Shown: one piece after another, positions 15,935-25,222 of the stretch | How positions within the stretch are numbered: position 1 is the first letter of the stretch | How the letters are laid out: the number at the start of each line of letters is the position of its first letter | Assembly (NCBI RefSeq): GCF_000336915.1 | Contig: NZ_AOMD01000030.1 | Span: forward strand, 509-64,508 | Reading direction: 5' to 3' | Source of the DNA: Halococcus saccharolyticus DSM 5350 | Lineage (GTDB): Archaea; Halobacteriota; Halobacteria; Halobacteriales; Halococcaceae | DNA: 64,000 nucleotides | The notes under the pieces: generated by a model | What the model was told of the DNA's origin: nothing | What the model saw: the letters and a program-made list of their open reading frames with translations, nothing else | Database searches by the model: none | Made by a program: the position numbers and the translations under genes

Positions 15935-16729
15935 ACCCGAATGTTCCATCGCCTTCACTAAAGAGGCTACCCGTGCACTCTGAAAGTGGAATCCGCCAAG
16001 AGAAGGCCTGAAAAGATGATAAATCGCCCATCCGGAATACTGTCTCTGTGGTGGCTGTCGCCGCTCGGTGTCGGTACTGCGATCCGCGTGGTGAATCCAA
16101 TAGTAGTCGGTAGTCTTTTCTTCCAATATCCCAACTGTGGTCGGAAAACCTCGATATTTACGCCGAGGAGGATGTCATCATGAGCAGTACCCCACTCCTC
16201 GTCGGGATAAATTCTCGCCACGCGGCTCTCCGTACACGTGCTGCCGTCTACGATCGTGTTCGGATCGCTCTCCGATTCGTGGACTGGAGATGGGCGGTCA
16301 AGGACCGACCCGTCTCCCACTGATGCAACGCAAGACACGCCGATGATGGGGGTGGCATCATCCCCGTGCCCGCTTGCCCAAAGGCCGACCGGATGCCTGA
16401 ATCAACTGCTTGCAACTCCCGGGATCCTGTTCTCACTTGCAGGGGGGGGGGACGGCGATAGCGCACGACGAACGCCATCGCAGCGGATCGGGTGCCCTCA
16501 TGCCGGCGACCTCGCGTCCTGTGGAACTTCCATCCCCAGTCTGTCTCGGACTCTCACCTATAGGGATTAGCAGTGATGTCCGGAGATTCGTTTGTCGAAA
16601 CCGACACCAGCTAAAATCGATCGACGAGAGAAACTATGGGTTTGGCTGCTAATCCCTAATGCTGGCACAACCCACCGACCCGAACGTTCTTTGTGGAGTC
16701 GAACGGAAGGACGCGAGAGTCCTCTCCCG
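15935..16729. other. Long gene-free stretch before the channel gene
   Basis: No gene can be defended. It contains a G10 homopolymer at about 16442-16451, a short hairpin GATGATG..CATCATC near 16343-16363, and a perfect 13-bp inverted repeat (TAGGGATTAGCAG at 16561-16573, complement at 16646-16658) enclosing 72 bases just before the channel gene. A 123-codon minus-strand frame (15967-16338) exists but its composition is unconvincing. Confidence 0.4.
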
Positions 16730-18352
16730 ATGAACACCTGGCAGCGTCGGACTGCGTACTCCCTTCTCGGGCTTGCGGTGTTGATGCTCGCCTACGCGCT
16801 CGTCTACGACTATGGGATGAGCACCTTCGAGAACGAGCCCGAGACGTTCCTCCACTCGCTCCAGGTCGTCGTCGAGACGTTCACCACCACCGGGTTCGGA
16901 TCCGACGCGGGATGGCAGAGCCCGGTGATGAACGTGCTGGTGATCCTGATGGACCTCACCGGCGTGGCACTCATCTTCCTCGCGCTCCCGGTGGTCGTGT
17001 TCCCGCTGCTCGACGAGACGCTCTCGCGGAGCGCTCCGACGACGATCGAAGACACCGATCACGTCGTCATCTGTGCCTACACCCCACGCGGACGGACCCT
17101 GATCGAGGAACTCGACAGCCGGGACGTCAGCTACGTCGTGGTCGAACCCGATCGCGACCGAGCGGACGAACTTTACGAGGAGGGTGTCCGGGTGGTCCAC
17201 GGCGATCCCGAGGCCCCCGAAACCCTCGAACGGGTCGATCTCGGGGCGGCGCGGGCGCTCGTCGCGGACGCCGCCGACGAGCAGAACGCCTCGATCGCGC
17301 TCGCGGCCGCCGACACCGCCGACACCAGGATCATCACGTTCGTCGAGGACGCCACGGTGGCCGACTATCACCGGTATGCGGGCGCAGACGAGGTTTTCTC
17401 ACCGCGCCGACTCGTCGGTGAGAGCCTCGCGGACACGGTCACGACAGCGATCTCCACCGAACTGGGCGACGTGATCGAGATCGCCGGCGATTTCGAAATC
17501 GCCGAACTCCCGATCCAAGCCGGTAGCGATCTCGACGGCGTCCGGATCGCCGAGAGCGCGATCACCGAGCGCACCGGCGCGAACGTGGTCGGTGCGTGGC
17601 TCCGCGGTGAGTTCGTCAGCCCGCCCGATCCGAACGACCGGATCGACGAACACTCGATCCTGCTGGTCGCGGGCCACGAAGCAGAGCTCGAACAGCTGAA
17701 GGAGCTGACGCTCTCGGACACCCGTTCGCGACGGCGCGGCCGGGTCGTCATCGTCGGATTCGGCGAGGTCGGGACCACGGTGTACGAGGCGGTCTCGCGG
17801 GCGGGGATCGAGACCGTCGTCGTCGACCACGAGGACGATCCAGCCGTCGACGTCGTCGGTGATGCCGTCGACAAGGCCACGTTTCGGGAAGCGGGGATCG
17901 ACGACGCGAACGCGGTGGTGCTCGCGCTGCCGGACGACACCCTTACCGTGTTCGCCACACTGGTCATCCGCGAGCTCGCGCCCGACGTCGAGATCATCGC
18001 TCGCGCGAAGGAGACCGCGGGCATCCGAAAACTCTACCGTGCCGGTGCAGACTACGTGCTCGCGCTCGCTACCGTGAGTGGGCGGATGCTCGCCTCCACC
18101 ATCCTTGACGAGGACGTGATGAGCTTCGACAAACAGATCGAAGTCGTCCGAACACAGTGTCCCGCCCTCGGCGGCCAAACCCTCCGCGAGGCCGACATCC
18201 GGGCACGGACCGGCTGTACCGTGATTGCGGTCGAACGCAACAGCGACGTCCGGACTGAGCTCGGTCCTGAGTTCGAACTCCGGGCCGACGACGACCTCGT
18301 ACTAGTTGGGACCGACGCGGCGATCAACCAGTTCGCCGCGCGTTTCGAGTGA
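16730..18352 (+). CDS. Potassium channel with two RCK (TrkA-N/TrkA-C) units
   Basis: 540 residues. Two membrane helices (LLGLAVLMLAYALV; VMNVLVILMDLTGVALIFLA) flank a pore loop with filter-like FTTTGFGSD, a 2-TM ion channel layout. Two cytoplasmic RCK halves follow: a Rossmann fold starting HVVICAYTPRGRTLIEEL (about 105-220) with a TrkA-C domain, then VVIVGFGEVGTTVYEAV (about 340-470) with a second TrkA-C to the end. RCK domains gate on nucleotides or cations. The gene encodes pore and both regulatory halves in one chain. ATG 16730 begins the first helix; the frame is open from 16592. Probable role: K+ homeostasis, central to the salt-in strategy. Confidence 0.9.
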   Translation: MNTWQRRTAYSLLGLAVLMLAYALVYDYGMSTFENEPETFLHSLQVVVETFTTTGFGSDAGWQSPVMNVLVILMDLTGVALIFLALPVVVFPLLDETLSRSAPTTIEDTDHVVICAYTPRGRTLIEELDSRDVSYVVVEPDRDRADELYEEGVRVVHGDPEAPETLERVDLGAARALVADAADEQNASIALAAADTADTRIITFVEDATVADYHRYAGADEVFSPRRLVGESLADTVTTAISTELGDVIEIAGDFEIAELPIQAGSDLDGVRIAESAITERTGANVVGAWLRGEFVSPPDPNDRIDEHSILLVAGHEAELEQLKELTLSDTRSRRRGRVVIVGFGEVGTTVYEAVSRAGIETVVVDHEDDPAVDVVGDAVDKATFREAGIDDANAVVLALPDDTLTVFATLVIRELAPDVEIIARAKETAGIRKLYRAGADYVLALATVSGRMLASTILDEDVMSFDKQIEVVRTQCPALGGQTLREADIRARTGCTVIAVERNSDVRTELGPEFELRADDDLVLVGTDAAINQFAARFE

Positions 18353-18437
18353 GTCGATCGGATGGCTACTGCTCGGGCGATCGCTCGGCAGCATGGTTCG
18401 GCGTAGCCGTTCCTGTTCGGGATCGGATGGCCGCAGT

Positions 18438-19625
18438 TCAGCTCCCGTACACCTCGGTCTCGGGGTTGAAATCGCGCCACGCGAAGAAGAACATGGGCGA
18501 GGCGTCGTTGGCCCGCGGAAGCTGCGTTCCCTTGTGCGGCCCGTCGACCGCCTCGCCGGTGGCGCGCCGCCATCGCGAGCCGTCGGCGCGTATCGCGTCT
18601 TCGCCCGCGGGCTCGAACGACAGTACGTCTCCATCGATGCGGCGCTCGTAGGCGACGAGTGCGTCGCCCGAGTCGACCGTGACGACCACCGGAAGGTCGC
18701 CGACGCGGTCGTTGATCACGCCCTCGTTCGTGACCGTATCGAACGGGTAAGCGCGCGCCATCTCGTCGTGAGCGATACCGATGACGTCGGCCTTCGGGTG
18801 GAGCTGGCCTTCGTACTCCTCGCTCCCGATACCGATCCGGCGGGACTCGCCGTACCCAGCGTAGGGGTTGCGGCCGTAATCGCGCGGTCTCGCCCCACCG
18901 ACTGCTCCGGAGGCCGGCGGTGGGAGCAGGACCTGTGTCTCGGGGTGCGTCTCGCTCCACGCGTCCCACGTCGTCAGCGTCGATGGGACGAGCGAGAGGG
19001 TCTCGCCTGTCTTCGGCCCACGGATGGCGGTCGCCATGATCTGGCTCCAAAGGCTGTCGGTCGCACGGTCGTACATCACAAGATCGCTGTTCCAGAGGAA
19101 GCCCGAAACGCCGAAGACCGTTTCCTCATCATCCACTCGGCGCTCGGCGGTGAGCCCGCTGCCACACAGCGGACAGTACGTCACGAGCAGCGGCCCGTCG
19201 AGTGTGTCGTTCACGATCTCGTGCCAGTTGAGGATCGCGAGCGGGTACGCCCGCGCCTCGCCGCCGCGCTCGACGCCGATCACGCGCTCGTTTGAATCGA
19301 GTTCCACCGAGAAGTCGCTCCAGTCGGTTCCGAACGCGGGGTCAGTGATCGCCGGGATCGCGTCCTCCGCCGCGCCGCGGTCGAGTTCGCTCCGGGGGAC
19401 AGGGAGTTCGATGTCGCCGGCTTGTTGAGGCACACCGGCTGCCGTTCCGCCGGTGGCGGTCGTGTTGCCTGATCTGTCGGCGGCCGCTGGAGTGTCGGTG
19501 GTCGCCGAGGTATCAGTCGCCCCGTCCGTCCCACTGGAGTCGGAGCGGCCGGCGAGACCCGAACAGCCCGCAAGCACGGCGACCGTCCCTCCGGTGAGCG
19601 CGGTCAGATAGCGGCGACGGTCCAT
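18438..19625 (-). CDS. DUF3179 family Tat lipoprotein
   Basis: 395 residues. MDRRRYLTALTGGTVAVLAGC carries a twin-arginine motif with a lipobox Cys, so it is exported folded and lipid-anchored. A Ser/Thr-rich spacer (20-70) precedes the DUF3179 domain with its hallmarks NWHEIVND, TYCPLCGSGL, and YDRATDSLWSQIMATAIRG. The family's function is unknown; the CPLC motif and conserved His suggest redox or metal chemistry. Divergent from the thioredoxin-CcdA pair with a 99-base gap, so a shared extracytoplasmic thiol role is possible but inferred. Confidence 0.9.
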   Translation of the reverse strand: MDRRRYLTALTGGTVAVLAGCSGLAGRSDSSGTDGATDTSATTDTPAAADRSGNTTATGGTAAGVPQQAGDIELPVPRSELDRGAAEDAIPAITDPAFGTDWSDFSVELDSNERVIGVERGGEARAYPLAILNWHEIVNDTLDGPLLVTYCPLCGSGLTAERRVDDEETVFGVSGFLWNSDLVMYDRATDSLWSQIMATAIRGPKTGETLSLVPSTLTTWDAWSETHPETQVLLPPPASGAVGGARPRDYGRNPYAGYGESRRIGIGSEEYEGQLHPKADVIGIAHDEMARAYPFDTVTNEGVINDRVGDLPVVVTVDSGDALVAYERRIDGDVLSFEPAGEDAIRADGSRWRRATGEAVDGPHKGTQLPRANDASPMFFFAWRDFNPETEVYGS

Positions 19626-19724
19626 GAGTATCGTTATCGACCACCGGAGTTAACGCACGCGGGATTGTGCGCCTCGCTCTCACACGCGCTATACGGCTAT
19701 GAAGCCGCTTCTCCAAGGGCTGGT

Positions 19725-20237
19725 ATGAAACGGTACACTCGCCGGGTGGTCCTCGGTTCGGGTGGAGGAGTCGCGCTCGCGACGCTCGCCGGCTGTTCGG
19801 GCGTTCTCGGCGGTGCGGATGGGTCGGACACCCGGGAGATCGACACCGTCGCGGTCGCCGGCTCGCCGGGCGAGGCGGTGGCGATCCACCCCCAGGGACA
19901 GGTGGCGCTGCTCGATTTCTTCGGGACGTGGTGTGCGCCCTGCAAGCCCCAGATGGCCCACCTCCGGACGGTCGTCGAGCGATTCCCCGACCTCCACGTA
20001 CTCTCGATCACCTGGGAAGGTGAGGCAGCCGTGGTGGCCGACTTCTGGCGGGAGTACGAGGGAACGTGGCCAGTCGCGCTCGATCCCGAGGTCCGCACCG
20101 GCGAGCGCTACGGCGTCCAGCGCATCCCGACGCTGCTCGTGCTTGCAGCCGACGGCACCGAGACGTGGCGACACGTCGGTCTCGCTGCTACCGACACCAT
20201 CGCCGCGGAAGTCGAACGCACGATCGAGGCGGGATGA
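19725..20237 (+). CDS. TlpA-like thioredoxin-fold Tat lipoprotein
   Basis: 170 residues. MKRYTRRVVLGSGGGVALAT then LAGCSG gives a twin-arginine signal and lipobox. The thioredoxin core shows the active site FFGTWCAPCKPQ and the cis-Pro RIPTLLVL. It would reduce or exchange disulfides outside the membrane, drawing electrons from the membrane protein CcdA encoded next (start codon overlaps this stop, ATGA). The pair is typical of cytochrome c maturation or protection of secreted thiols. ATG 19725 is chosen because the signal begins there. Confidence 0.9.
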   Translation: MKRYTRRVVLGSGGGVALATLAGCSGVLGGADGSDTREIDTVAVAGSPGEAVAIHPQGQVALLDFFGTWCAPCKPQMAHLRTVVERFPDLHVLSITWEGEAAVVADFWREYEGTWPVALDPEVRTGERYGVQRIPTLLVLAADGTETWRHVGLAATDTIAAEVERTIEAG

Positions 20238-21007
20238 TCGATCTCTCGGGACTGCGCCTCGGGTTCGCGTTCACTGCCGGCGCAGCGACCTTCTTCGCGC
20301 CGTGTGCGTACCCGCTGCTTCCGGGATACGTCGCCTACTACCTCGGCAGCGATGTCGACGGCGAAAGGGATCAGGACGGCGAAAGCGAGGAACACGGAGA
20401 GCGTGTGGAAAGCGAGGGCGAAAGCGGAGCGTCGGCCGGGGCAGCGACGGCGTCGCGGCTGCGCCGGGCAGCGGTCGTTGGCGTGCTCGTGAGCTTCGGG
20501 TTCGTGTTGGTCTACGGCGCGCTTGCCGGAGTCGTGGCGTCGGTCGGAACCCAGGTGCTCGCGAACGTGGTTCTGCTCGAACTCGTCGTCGGCGCGTTGC
20601 TCATCCTCCTCGGCACCGCGATGGCTGTCGGCCGCGGGCCGACCCTCCACGTCGCGTTCCCGGAGCGCCGGCGCTCGCCCGTCGCGTTCGTGGGCTTTGG
20701 GATCGTCTATGCCGCCGCAGCCGCCGGCTGTACCGCGCCGGTGTTCATCGCGGTCGCGCTGACGGCGCTGTCGAGCGGTCCGGCCACCGCGTTCGTCACG
20801 CTCGGCGCGTACGCCGCCGGGATGAGCGTGCTGATGATCGCGATTACGGCGCTGTCGGCGCTCGGGCGCGAGGCCCTCGTCCGTCGATTGCCGCGGCCAC
20901 GGACGGTCTCGCGGGTCGCAGGCGTGCTCCTCGTGGCGGCCGGCCTCGCTCAGGTCTATCTGTTCCTGTTCCGATTCGGCGGGATCGCGCTGCTCGGTTT
21001 GGAATGA
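20234..21007 (+). CDS. ccdA: CcdA/DsbD-type membrane thiol transporter
   Basis: 257 residues with about six membrane helices. Helix 1 contains TFFAPCAYPLLPGY and helix 4 contains AAAAGCTAPVF, the paired membrane cysteines that shuttle reducing equivalents in CcdA/DsbD proteins. A long charged loop (residues 40-75, rich in Glu, Asp and Gly) between helices 1 and 2 is an unusual acidic insertion. Translationally coupled to the thioredoxin upstream. Role: supplies electrons to the exported thioredoxin. Confidence 0.9.
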   Translation: MIDLSGLRLGFAFTAGAATFFAPCAYPLLPGYVAYYLGSDVDGERDQDGESEEHGERVESEGESGASAGAATASRLRRAAVVGVLVSFGFVLVYGALAGVVASVGTQVLANVVLLELVVGALLILLGTAMAVGRGPTLHVAFPERRRSPVAFVGFGIVYAAAAAGCTAPVFIAVALTALSSGPATAFVTLGAYAAGMSVLMIAITALSALGREALVRRLPRPRTVSRVAGVLLVAAGLAQVYLFLFRFGGIALLGLE

Positions 21008-21046
21008 GGCCAGAACGAGTTTGACGATGGCGCGTGTGGCGGGGAT

Positions 21047-21397
21047 ATGGCCGGGATCGTCTTCTTCCAGACGGCAGCACTCGATCGGATGGTCGACTTT
21101 TACACCGAGCGACTGGACGCGTCGGTGTGGCTCGAACAGGCCGGCTGTACGATCCTCCGCCACGAGAACCTCCTGATCGGGTTTTGTGCGGGCGACACAT
21201 CCGAGACCGAAGGCACGATCACGCTGTTCTACGACGATCGCTCCGCCGTCGACGACATGTACGACCGTCTTGAAGATCGAGCGCACGGCAACCCGACAGT
21301 AAACGAGGAGTACGACATCTACCAGTTCTTCGCCGAGGATCCGGAGGGCCGAACGCTCGAGTTTCAGACGTTCTGCCATCCGATCGATCCGTACTGA
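21047..21397 (+). CDS. VOC (glyoxalase/bleomycin-resistance fold) protein
   Basis: 116 residues with the beta-alpha-beta-beta-beta repeat of the vicinal-oxygen-chelate fold: FFQTAALDRMVDFYTERLD, then DPEGRTLEFQTF at the C-terminal metal-site strand. The usual metal ligands at the first strand (H/Q) and last strand (E in LEFQ) are partly present. Substrate unknown. Start 40 bases after ccdA, probably its own promoter. Confidence 0.8.
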   Translation: MAGIVFFQTAALDRMVDFYTERLDASVWLEQAGCTILRHENLLIGFCAGDTSETEGTITLFYDDRSAVDDMYDRLEDRAHGNPTVNEEYDIYQFFAEDPEGRTLEFQTFCHPIDPY

Positions 21398-21505
21398 GCG
21401 CAGTGCTCGAACGGACGACCATCTTCCGCTGGCGGTTCTGTCTCCGCAGTTCGTTCCCTACCGATCCCCACAAAACATTTGCCACCTGTCGGATCATGGA
21501 TTGGT

Positions 21506-22435
21506 ATGGATTCACATGCACACTCAGCGGCCGTCGTTGCCCTCGCGCTCCTCGTGGTTCTCGCTGGCTGTGGCGGGATGGGCGGCGGTGGCGGCGCGGA
21601 CAGTGCGGGCGGCGGAAACGCCAGCGGTGGTGGCGCGAGCGCCAGTAGCGCCGAGAGCGGTGGTGGCGGGGCCGAAACCGCCGCGGCCTCGGCGGGTGGT
21701 TCGGCAGCCACCGATGCGGAGGCTGGCAACGAGCAGGCGCTCCAGCCCCGCCGCGCGATCATCAGGACGGGTCATGTTCGTCTCGACGTCGAGAACTTCA
21801 GCACGGCACAGCGGAACGTCACGGCTGCGACACGGCAGTTCGGGGGCTATGTCAGCGCGTCGAGCCAGTCGACGCGGGGCGAGAACGGCAACCGAACCGC
21901 CGGGCAGCTCGTCGTTCGCGTGCCGAGCCGGAATTTCTCCTCACTCTACGATCGAATACAGGCGACCGGGACGGTACAGAGTGCGCGCACGAACTCGAGT
22001 GACGTGACCGACAAGCTGGTCGATCTCGAAGCCCGCCTCGAAAACCTCCGGGCGCAGCGCCAGCGCCTCCGGAACCTTTACGAGAACGCGAGCGACACCG
22101 AGGCCGTTCTCAAGGTCCAAGAACGCCTCTCGAACACCCAATCGGAAATCGAGCGCCTCGAAGCCCAGTTGCAGTCGCTCCGCGGTCAGGTTGCCCTCTC
22201 GACGATTACGGTCGAACTCACCGAACCCGCCGACGATCCGGTCATTGCCGGGGCGTGGTACGACATCGGCGTGCTCGATGCGTTCCTATCCTCGATCGGC
22301 GGCGTCGCCACGACGCTGCGGGCAGCGGTCGTCGGGCTCGCGTATCTCGCGCCGTATCTCTTGGTTTTCGGGGCCCCCCTCGTGCTCGGCTATCTCGCGT
22401 ACCGACGGCGAACGGCGTCGGCGAGCCCGGAGTGA
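21506..22435 (+). CDS. DUF4349 membrane lipoprotein
   Basis: 309 residues. The signal peptide ends in LLVVLAGCGG (lipobox), followed by a Gly/Ser/Ala-rich spacer to about residue 80. The DUF4349 region follows: an antiparallel beta part (IIRTGHVRLDVENFSTAQRN; GGYVSAS; RVPSRNFSSLYDRI), then a long coiled coil (LEARLENLRAQRQRLRNLYE; IERLEAQLQSLRGQ), then a beta strand and a C-terminal membrane helix ending in basic residues. Family function unknown; an envelope structural or sensing role is plausible. ATG 21506 places the start right before the signal. Confidence 0.85.
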   Translation: MDSHAHSAAVVALALLVVLAGCGGMGGGGGADSAGGGNASGGGASASSAESGGGGAETAAASAGGSAATDAEAGNEQALQPRRAIIRTGHVRLDVENFSTAQRNVTAATRQFGGYVSASSQSTRGENGNRTAGQLVVRVPSRNFSSLYDRIQATGTVQSARTNSSDVTDKLVDLEARLENLRAQRQRLRNLYENASDTEAVLKVQERLSNTQSEIERLEAQLQSLRGQVALSTITVELTEPADDPVIAGAWYDIGVLDAFLSSIGGVATTLRAAVVGLAYLAPYLLVFGAPLVLGYLAYRRRTASASPE

Positions 22436-22495
22436 GCCGCCCGAACGGCTCCGGTCGAGGTGGGCGTTTTTGCTCGTGGCGCTCCGAGGGTGAGT

Positions 22496-23005
22496 ATGGA
22501 GTTCACCATCGTACAGGGGGACGTTGCGGCCCAGTCTGCCGACGTGCTCGTGAACGCCGCCGGGACGAGCCTCGAAATGGGATCGGGCGTGGCGGGGGCG
22601 CTCCGGCGCGGCGCGGGCGGCGAGATCAACGCCGAAGCCACCGCACAGGGACCGATCGATCTCGGGGCGGTCGCGGTCACCGATGCCTACGATCTCGACG
22701 CCGAGTACGTGATTCATGCCGCCGCGATGCCTCACTACGGCGACGGACAAGCGACCGTCGAGAGCATCCGCGGTGCGACCCGCAACACGCTCGAACGTGC
22801 CGACGAACTGGACTGCGAGTCGCTCGTGATCCCTGCTCTCGGCTGTGGCGTCGCGGGGTTCGATCTCCGGAAGGGCGCAGCGATCATCGCCGAGGCGATC
22901 GCGGCGTACGAGCCCGCGTCGTTGTCGGACGTGCGCCTGATCGGATACAGCGACGACGAGGTCGCCATCATTGACGAGGCTGCACGCGAGGTCCGTAGTG
23001 AGTGA
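22496..23005 (+). CDS. Macro domain protein (ADP-ribose binding)
   Basis: 169 residues, a single macro domain. VQGDVAAQSADVLVNAAGTS contains the adenine-binding Asp and the NAA loop; the glycine-rich GSGVAGALRRGAGGEI and the late IPALGCGVAGF loop bind the distal ribose and phosphates. Family members remove ADP-ribose from proteins or hydrolyse O-acetyl-ADP-ribose. Acts in the cytoplasm. ATG 22496 is the first start inside the domain. No functional link to neighbours is visible. Confidence 0.9.
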   Translation: MEFTIVQGDVAAQSADVLVNAAGTSLEMGSGVAGALRRGAGGEINAEATAQGPIDLGAVAVTDAYDLDAEYVIHAAAMPHYGDGQATVESIRGATRNTLERADELDCESLVIPALGCGVAGFDLRKGAAIIAEAIAAYEPASLSDVRLIGYSDDEVAIIDEAAREVRSE

Positions 23006-23040
23006 TTGGGTAGCGGCAGCGGACCGACTGGTGAGTGTCG

Positions 23041-24018
23041 TTACTGGTGGCCCGACACTTCCACCGGCTCGTAGGGGGCTTCGAGATACTCGATATCGCT
23101 ATCCGACAGCGAGATGTCGAGCGCCGCGACGGCCTCTTCCAGATGCTCGACGCTCGTCGTCCCGACGATCGGTGCGTCGACATGTTCCTTGTGGAGCAGC
23201 CACGAGAGCGCGATCTGTGCCATCGTAGCGTCTTTCTCGGCGGCGAGCTCCTTGACGCGCTCGTTGATCGCCCGGCCGCCGCCCTCGCGGTAGGGATGTT
23301 CGTAGAGGTACTCCTCGCTCGCGCCGCGTGCGGTGGCGTCGATCTCCTCGTGTGGCCTCGTGAGATAGCCGCGCGCGAGCGGGCTCCAGGGAATCACGCC
23401 GACGTCCTCCCGTTCACAGAGCGGCAGCATCTCGCGTTCCTCCTCACGGTAGACGAGGTTGTAGTGGTTCTGCATGGTCTGGAAGCGCTCGAGACCCGAG
23501 CGCTGGCTGGTGTGGAGCGCGTCGGCGAACTGATGGGCCCACATCGACGAGCCCCCGATGTAGCGTACCTTCCCGCGGCGCACGGCGTCGTCGAGCGCGC
23601 GGAGCGTCCCCTCGATCGGAGCGTCGTCGTCCCACCGGTGGGTCTGGTAGAGGTCGACGGTTTCCATACCCAGCCGATCGAGACTGTTGTCGAGTTCCTG
23701 CTCGATCGCCTTGCGCGAGAGGCCCTGTGCGTTGGGGTTGTCGTCGTCCATCGGGTTGTAGACCTTCGTGGCGACCACGGGCCAGTCACGGTCGTAGCCC
23801 GCGAGGGCGTTGCCGAGCACTCGCTCGCTCTCGCCGCGGGAGTACATGTTCGCGGTATCGAAGAAGTTGATCCCGAGATCGATCGCGCGCTCGATGATCT
23901 CGTGGCTTTCGTCCTCGTCGAGCACCCAGTCGCGCCACTCGGAAGTCCCGAAGCTCATGCAGCCGAGACAGATTCGGCTGACCTCCATCCCCGTTGAGCC
24001 GAGGGTCGTGTACTCCAT
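23041..24018 (-). CDS. Aldo/keto reductase
   Basis: 325 residues, NADPH-dependent TIM-barrel oxidoreductase. The catalytic tetrad is visible: Asp in INFFDTANMYSRGESE, Tyr in the same segment, Lys in PVVATKVYNPM, His in VDLYQTHRWDDDAP. The dinucleotide site is near the C-terminus (PIVGTTSVEHLEEAV). Resembles the YajO/AKR11-12 type enzymes that act on sugar or small aldehydes. ATG 24018 is used; the frame is open to 24084. Confidence 0.9.
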   Translation of the reverse strand: MEYTTLGSTGMEVSRICLGCMSFGTSEWRDWVLDEDESHEIIERAIDLGINFFDTANMYSRGESERVLGNALAGYDRDWPVVATKVYNPMDDDNPNAQGLSRKAIEQELDNSLDRLGMETVDLYQTHRWDDDAPIEGTLRALDDAVRRGKVRYIGGSSMWAHQFADALHTSQRSGLERFQTMQNHYNLVYREEEREMLPLCEREDVGVIPWSPLARGYLTRPHEEIDATARGASEEYLYEHPYREGGGRAINERVKELAAEKDATMAQIALSWLLHKEHVDAPIVGTTSVEHLEEAVAALDISLSDSDIEYLEAPYEPVEVSGHQ

Positions 24019-24137
24019 GCGAACGACACACACCCGCTCAGCAAAAGTGTAGTGCTGCCAGCAAGCCACCGTGCGACGATCCATCGGCCTGTGTACGTTT
24101 TACGTTCGCGAGAGCGCCCTCCCCGAGTCGACCGACA

Positions 24138-24144
24138 GTATAAC
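24138..24144 (+). promoter_or_regulatory. TATA box of the BKACE operon
   Basis: GTATAAC about 27 bases before the ATG at 24168, consistent with a leaderless transcript for the three co-directional genes that follow. Confidence 0.5.
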
Positions 24145-24167
24145 ACGTTCCAGTGGCAACGAGAGCC

Positions 24168-24374
24168 ATGACCTGTCCGCATCTGGAGTATCACCAGGGG
24201 GCCGACGACTCCGAGGCCAGCGGCGAGGATTTCGCCGTCCCACGGGCGTACTGCACCGTCGCCGACCGGTTCGTCCAGCCGATGCGTGCGGACATCTGCA
24301 ACGATCGCTACGATCTCGATCACGAGCAGCACTGTGCGATCTACCGCGAGCACGCCACGAGCGACGCGCCATGA
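24168..24374 (+). CDS. Small cysteine-rich protein upstream of BKACE
   Basis: 68 residues with four Cys in a conserved-looking order: CPHLEYH near the start, AYCTVADRF, DICNDRYDL, HCAIYREH. The spacing (about 30, 14 and 12 residues) suggests a metal or Fe-S site. Its TGA overlaps the next start (ATGA), so it is co-translated with the BKACE enzyme and may be its partner. No named family recognised. Confidence 0.7.
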   Translation: MTCPHLEYHQGADDSEASGEDFAVPRAYCTVADRFVQPMRADICNDRYDLDHEQHCAIYREHATSDAP

Positions 24375-25213
24375 GCTACGACCGGTATCTCGCGGGCGAA
24401 CCGGTCATCGTCACCGCGGCGCTGACGGGCGGCGTTCACGGTAAGGAGACGAACCCGAACCTACCCGAGACGCCCGCTGAAATCGGGCGCGCGGCGGCCG
24501 CAGCGGAGGCGGCGGGCGCGGCGGTCGTCCACCTCCACGCCCGCCAGGACAACGGTGAGCGCTCGTTTGCGACCGAGCGGTTTCAGGAAATCGACGACGC
24601 CGTCAGGGAGCACGCCGACGACGTGATCATCCAACACTCGACCGGCGGAACCGCTGCACCGGCCGACGATCGTCACCAACCGCTCCGAACCAATCCACCG
24701 CCCGAGATGGCCTCCCTCGATATGGGACCGCTGAATCGCTATGATCACCTGACGAGCGAGAACACCCGCGGAACGATCGACGCGCTCCACACGGAGATGA
24801 GAGAGCGCGGGATCAAACCCGAACTGGAGGTGTTCAACGACGGTCATCGCAACGAAGTCCACGACCTGCTGGAGCGTCGTGATCTCACGGCACCGGTGTA
24901 CGTCACGCTCATCTTTGGCCCGGGAACGCTCACCCGGCCACGCCCGCGGAACTTCCTGACCGCGATCGATGACCTCCCGGGGGGTGCGCTGTTCAACACG
25001 CTCGGGTTCGGTCGCCACCAGCTCCCGTTCGCGACGATGGGGATCCTCTTCGGTGGTCACGTCCGCGTCGGGTTGGAGGACAACGTCTACTACCGACGGG
25101 GCGAACTCGCCGAGAGTAACGCTCAGTTGGTCGAGCGTGTCGTGGGGATCGCCGAGGAACTCGGCCGCGAGATCGCCACGCCCGCACAAGCTCGGGAAAT
25201 TTTGGGGCTCTGA
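24371..25213 (+). CDS. BKACE family (3-keto-5-aminohexanoate cleavage enzyme-like, DUF849)
   Basis: 280 residues. BKACE enzymes use Zn to condense a beta-keto acid with acetyl-CoA and cleave it. The zinc ligands of the family are visible: VVHLHARQDNG (His-x-His) and the later Glu in LEVFNDGH. Other family segments are VIVTAALTGGVHGKE, GRHQLPFATMGILFGGHVRV and GLEDNVYYRRGELAESNAQL. The reaction substrate varies widely between members and cannot be deduced. Coupled to the Cys-rich protein before it and followed after 10 bases by an SRPBCC gene. Confidence 0.9.
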   Translation: MSYDRYLAGEPVIVTAALTGGVHGKETNPNLPETPAEIGRAAAAAEAAGAAVVHLHARQDNGERSFATERFQEIDDAVREHADDVIIQHSTGGTAAPADDRHQPLRTNPPPEMASLDMGPLNRYDHLTSENTRGTIDALHTEMRERGIKPELEVFNDGHRNEVHDLLERRDLTAPVYVTLIFGPGTLTRPRPRNFLTAIDDLPGGALFNTLGFGRHQLPFATMGILFGGHVRVGLEDNVYYRRGELAESNAQLVERVVGIAEELGREIATPAQAREILGL

Positions 25214-25222
25214 AACGTCACC

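Noticed and set aside
15967-16338. 123-codon minus-strand gene
   Set aside because: No domain, promoter or ribosome site; amino-acid composition is not that of a haloarchaeal protein.
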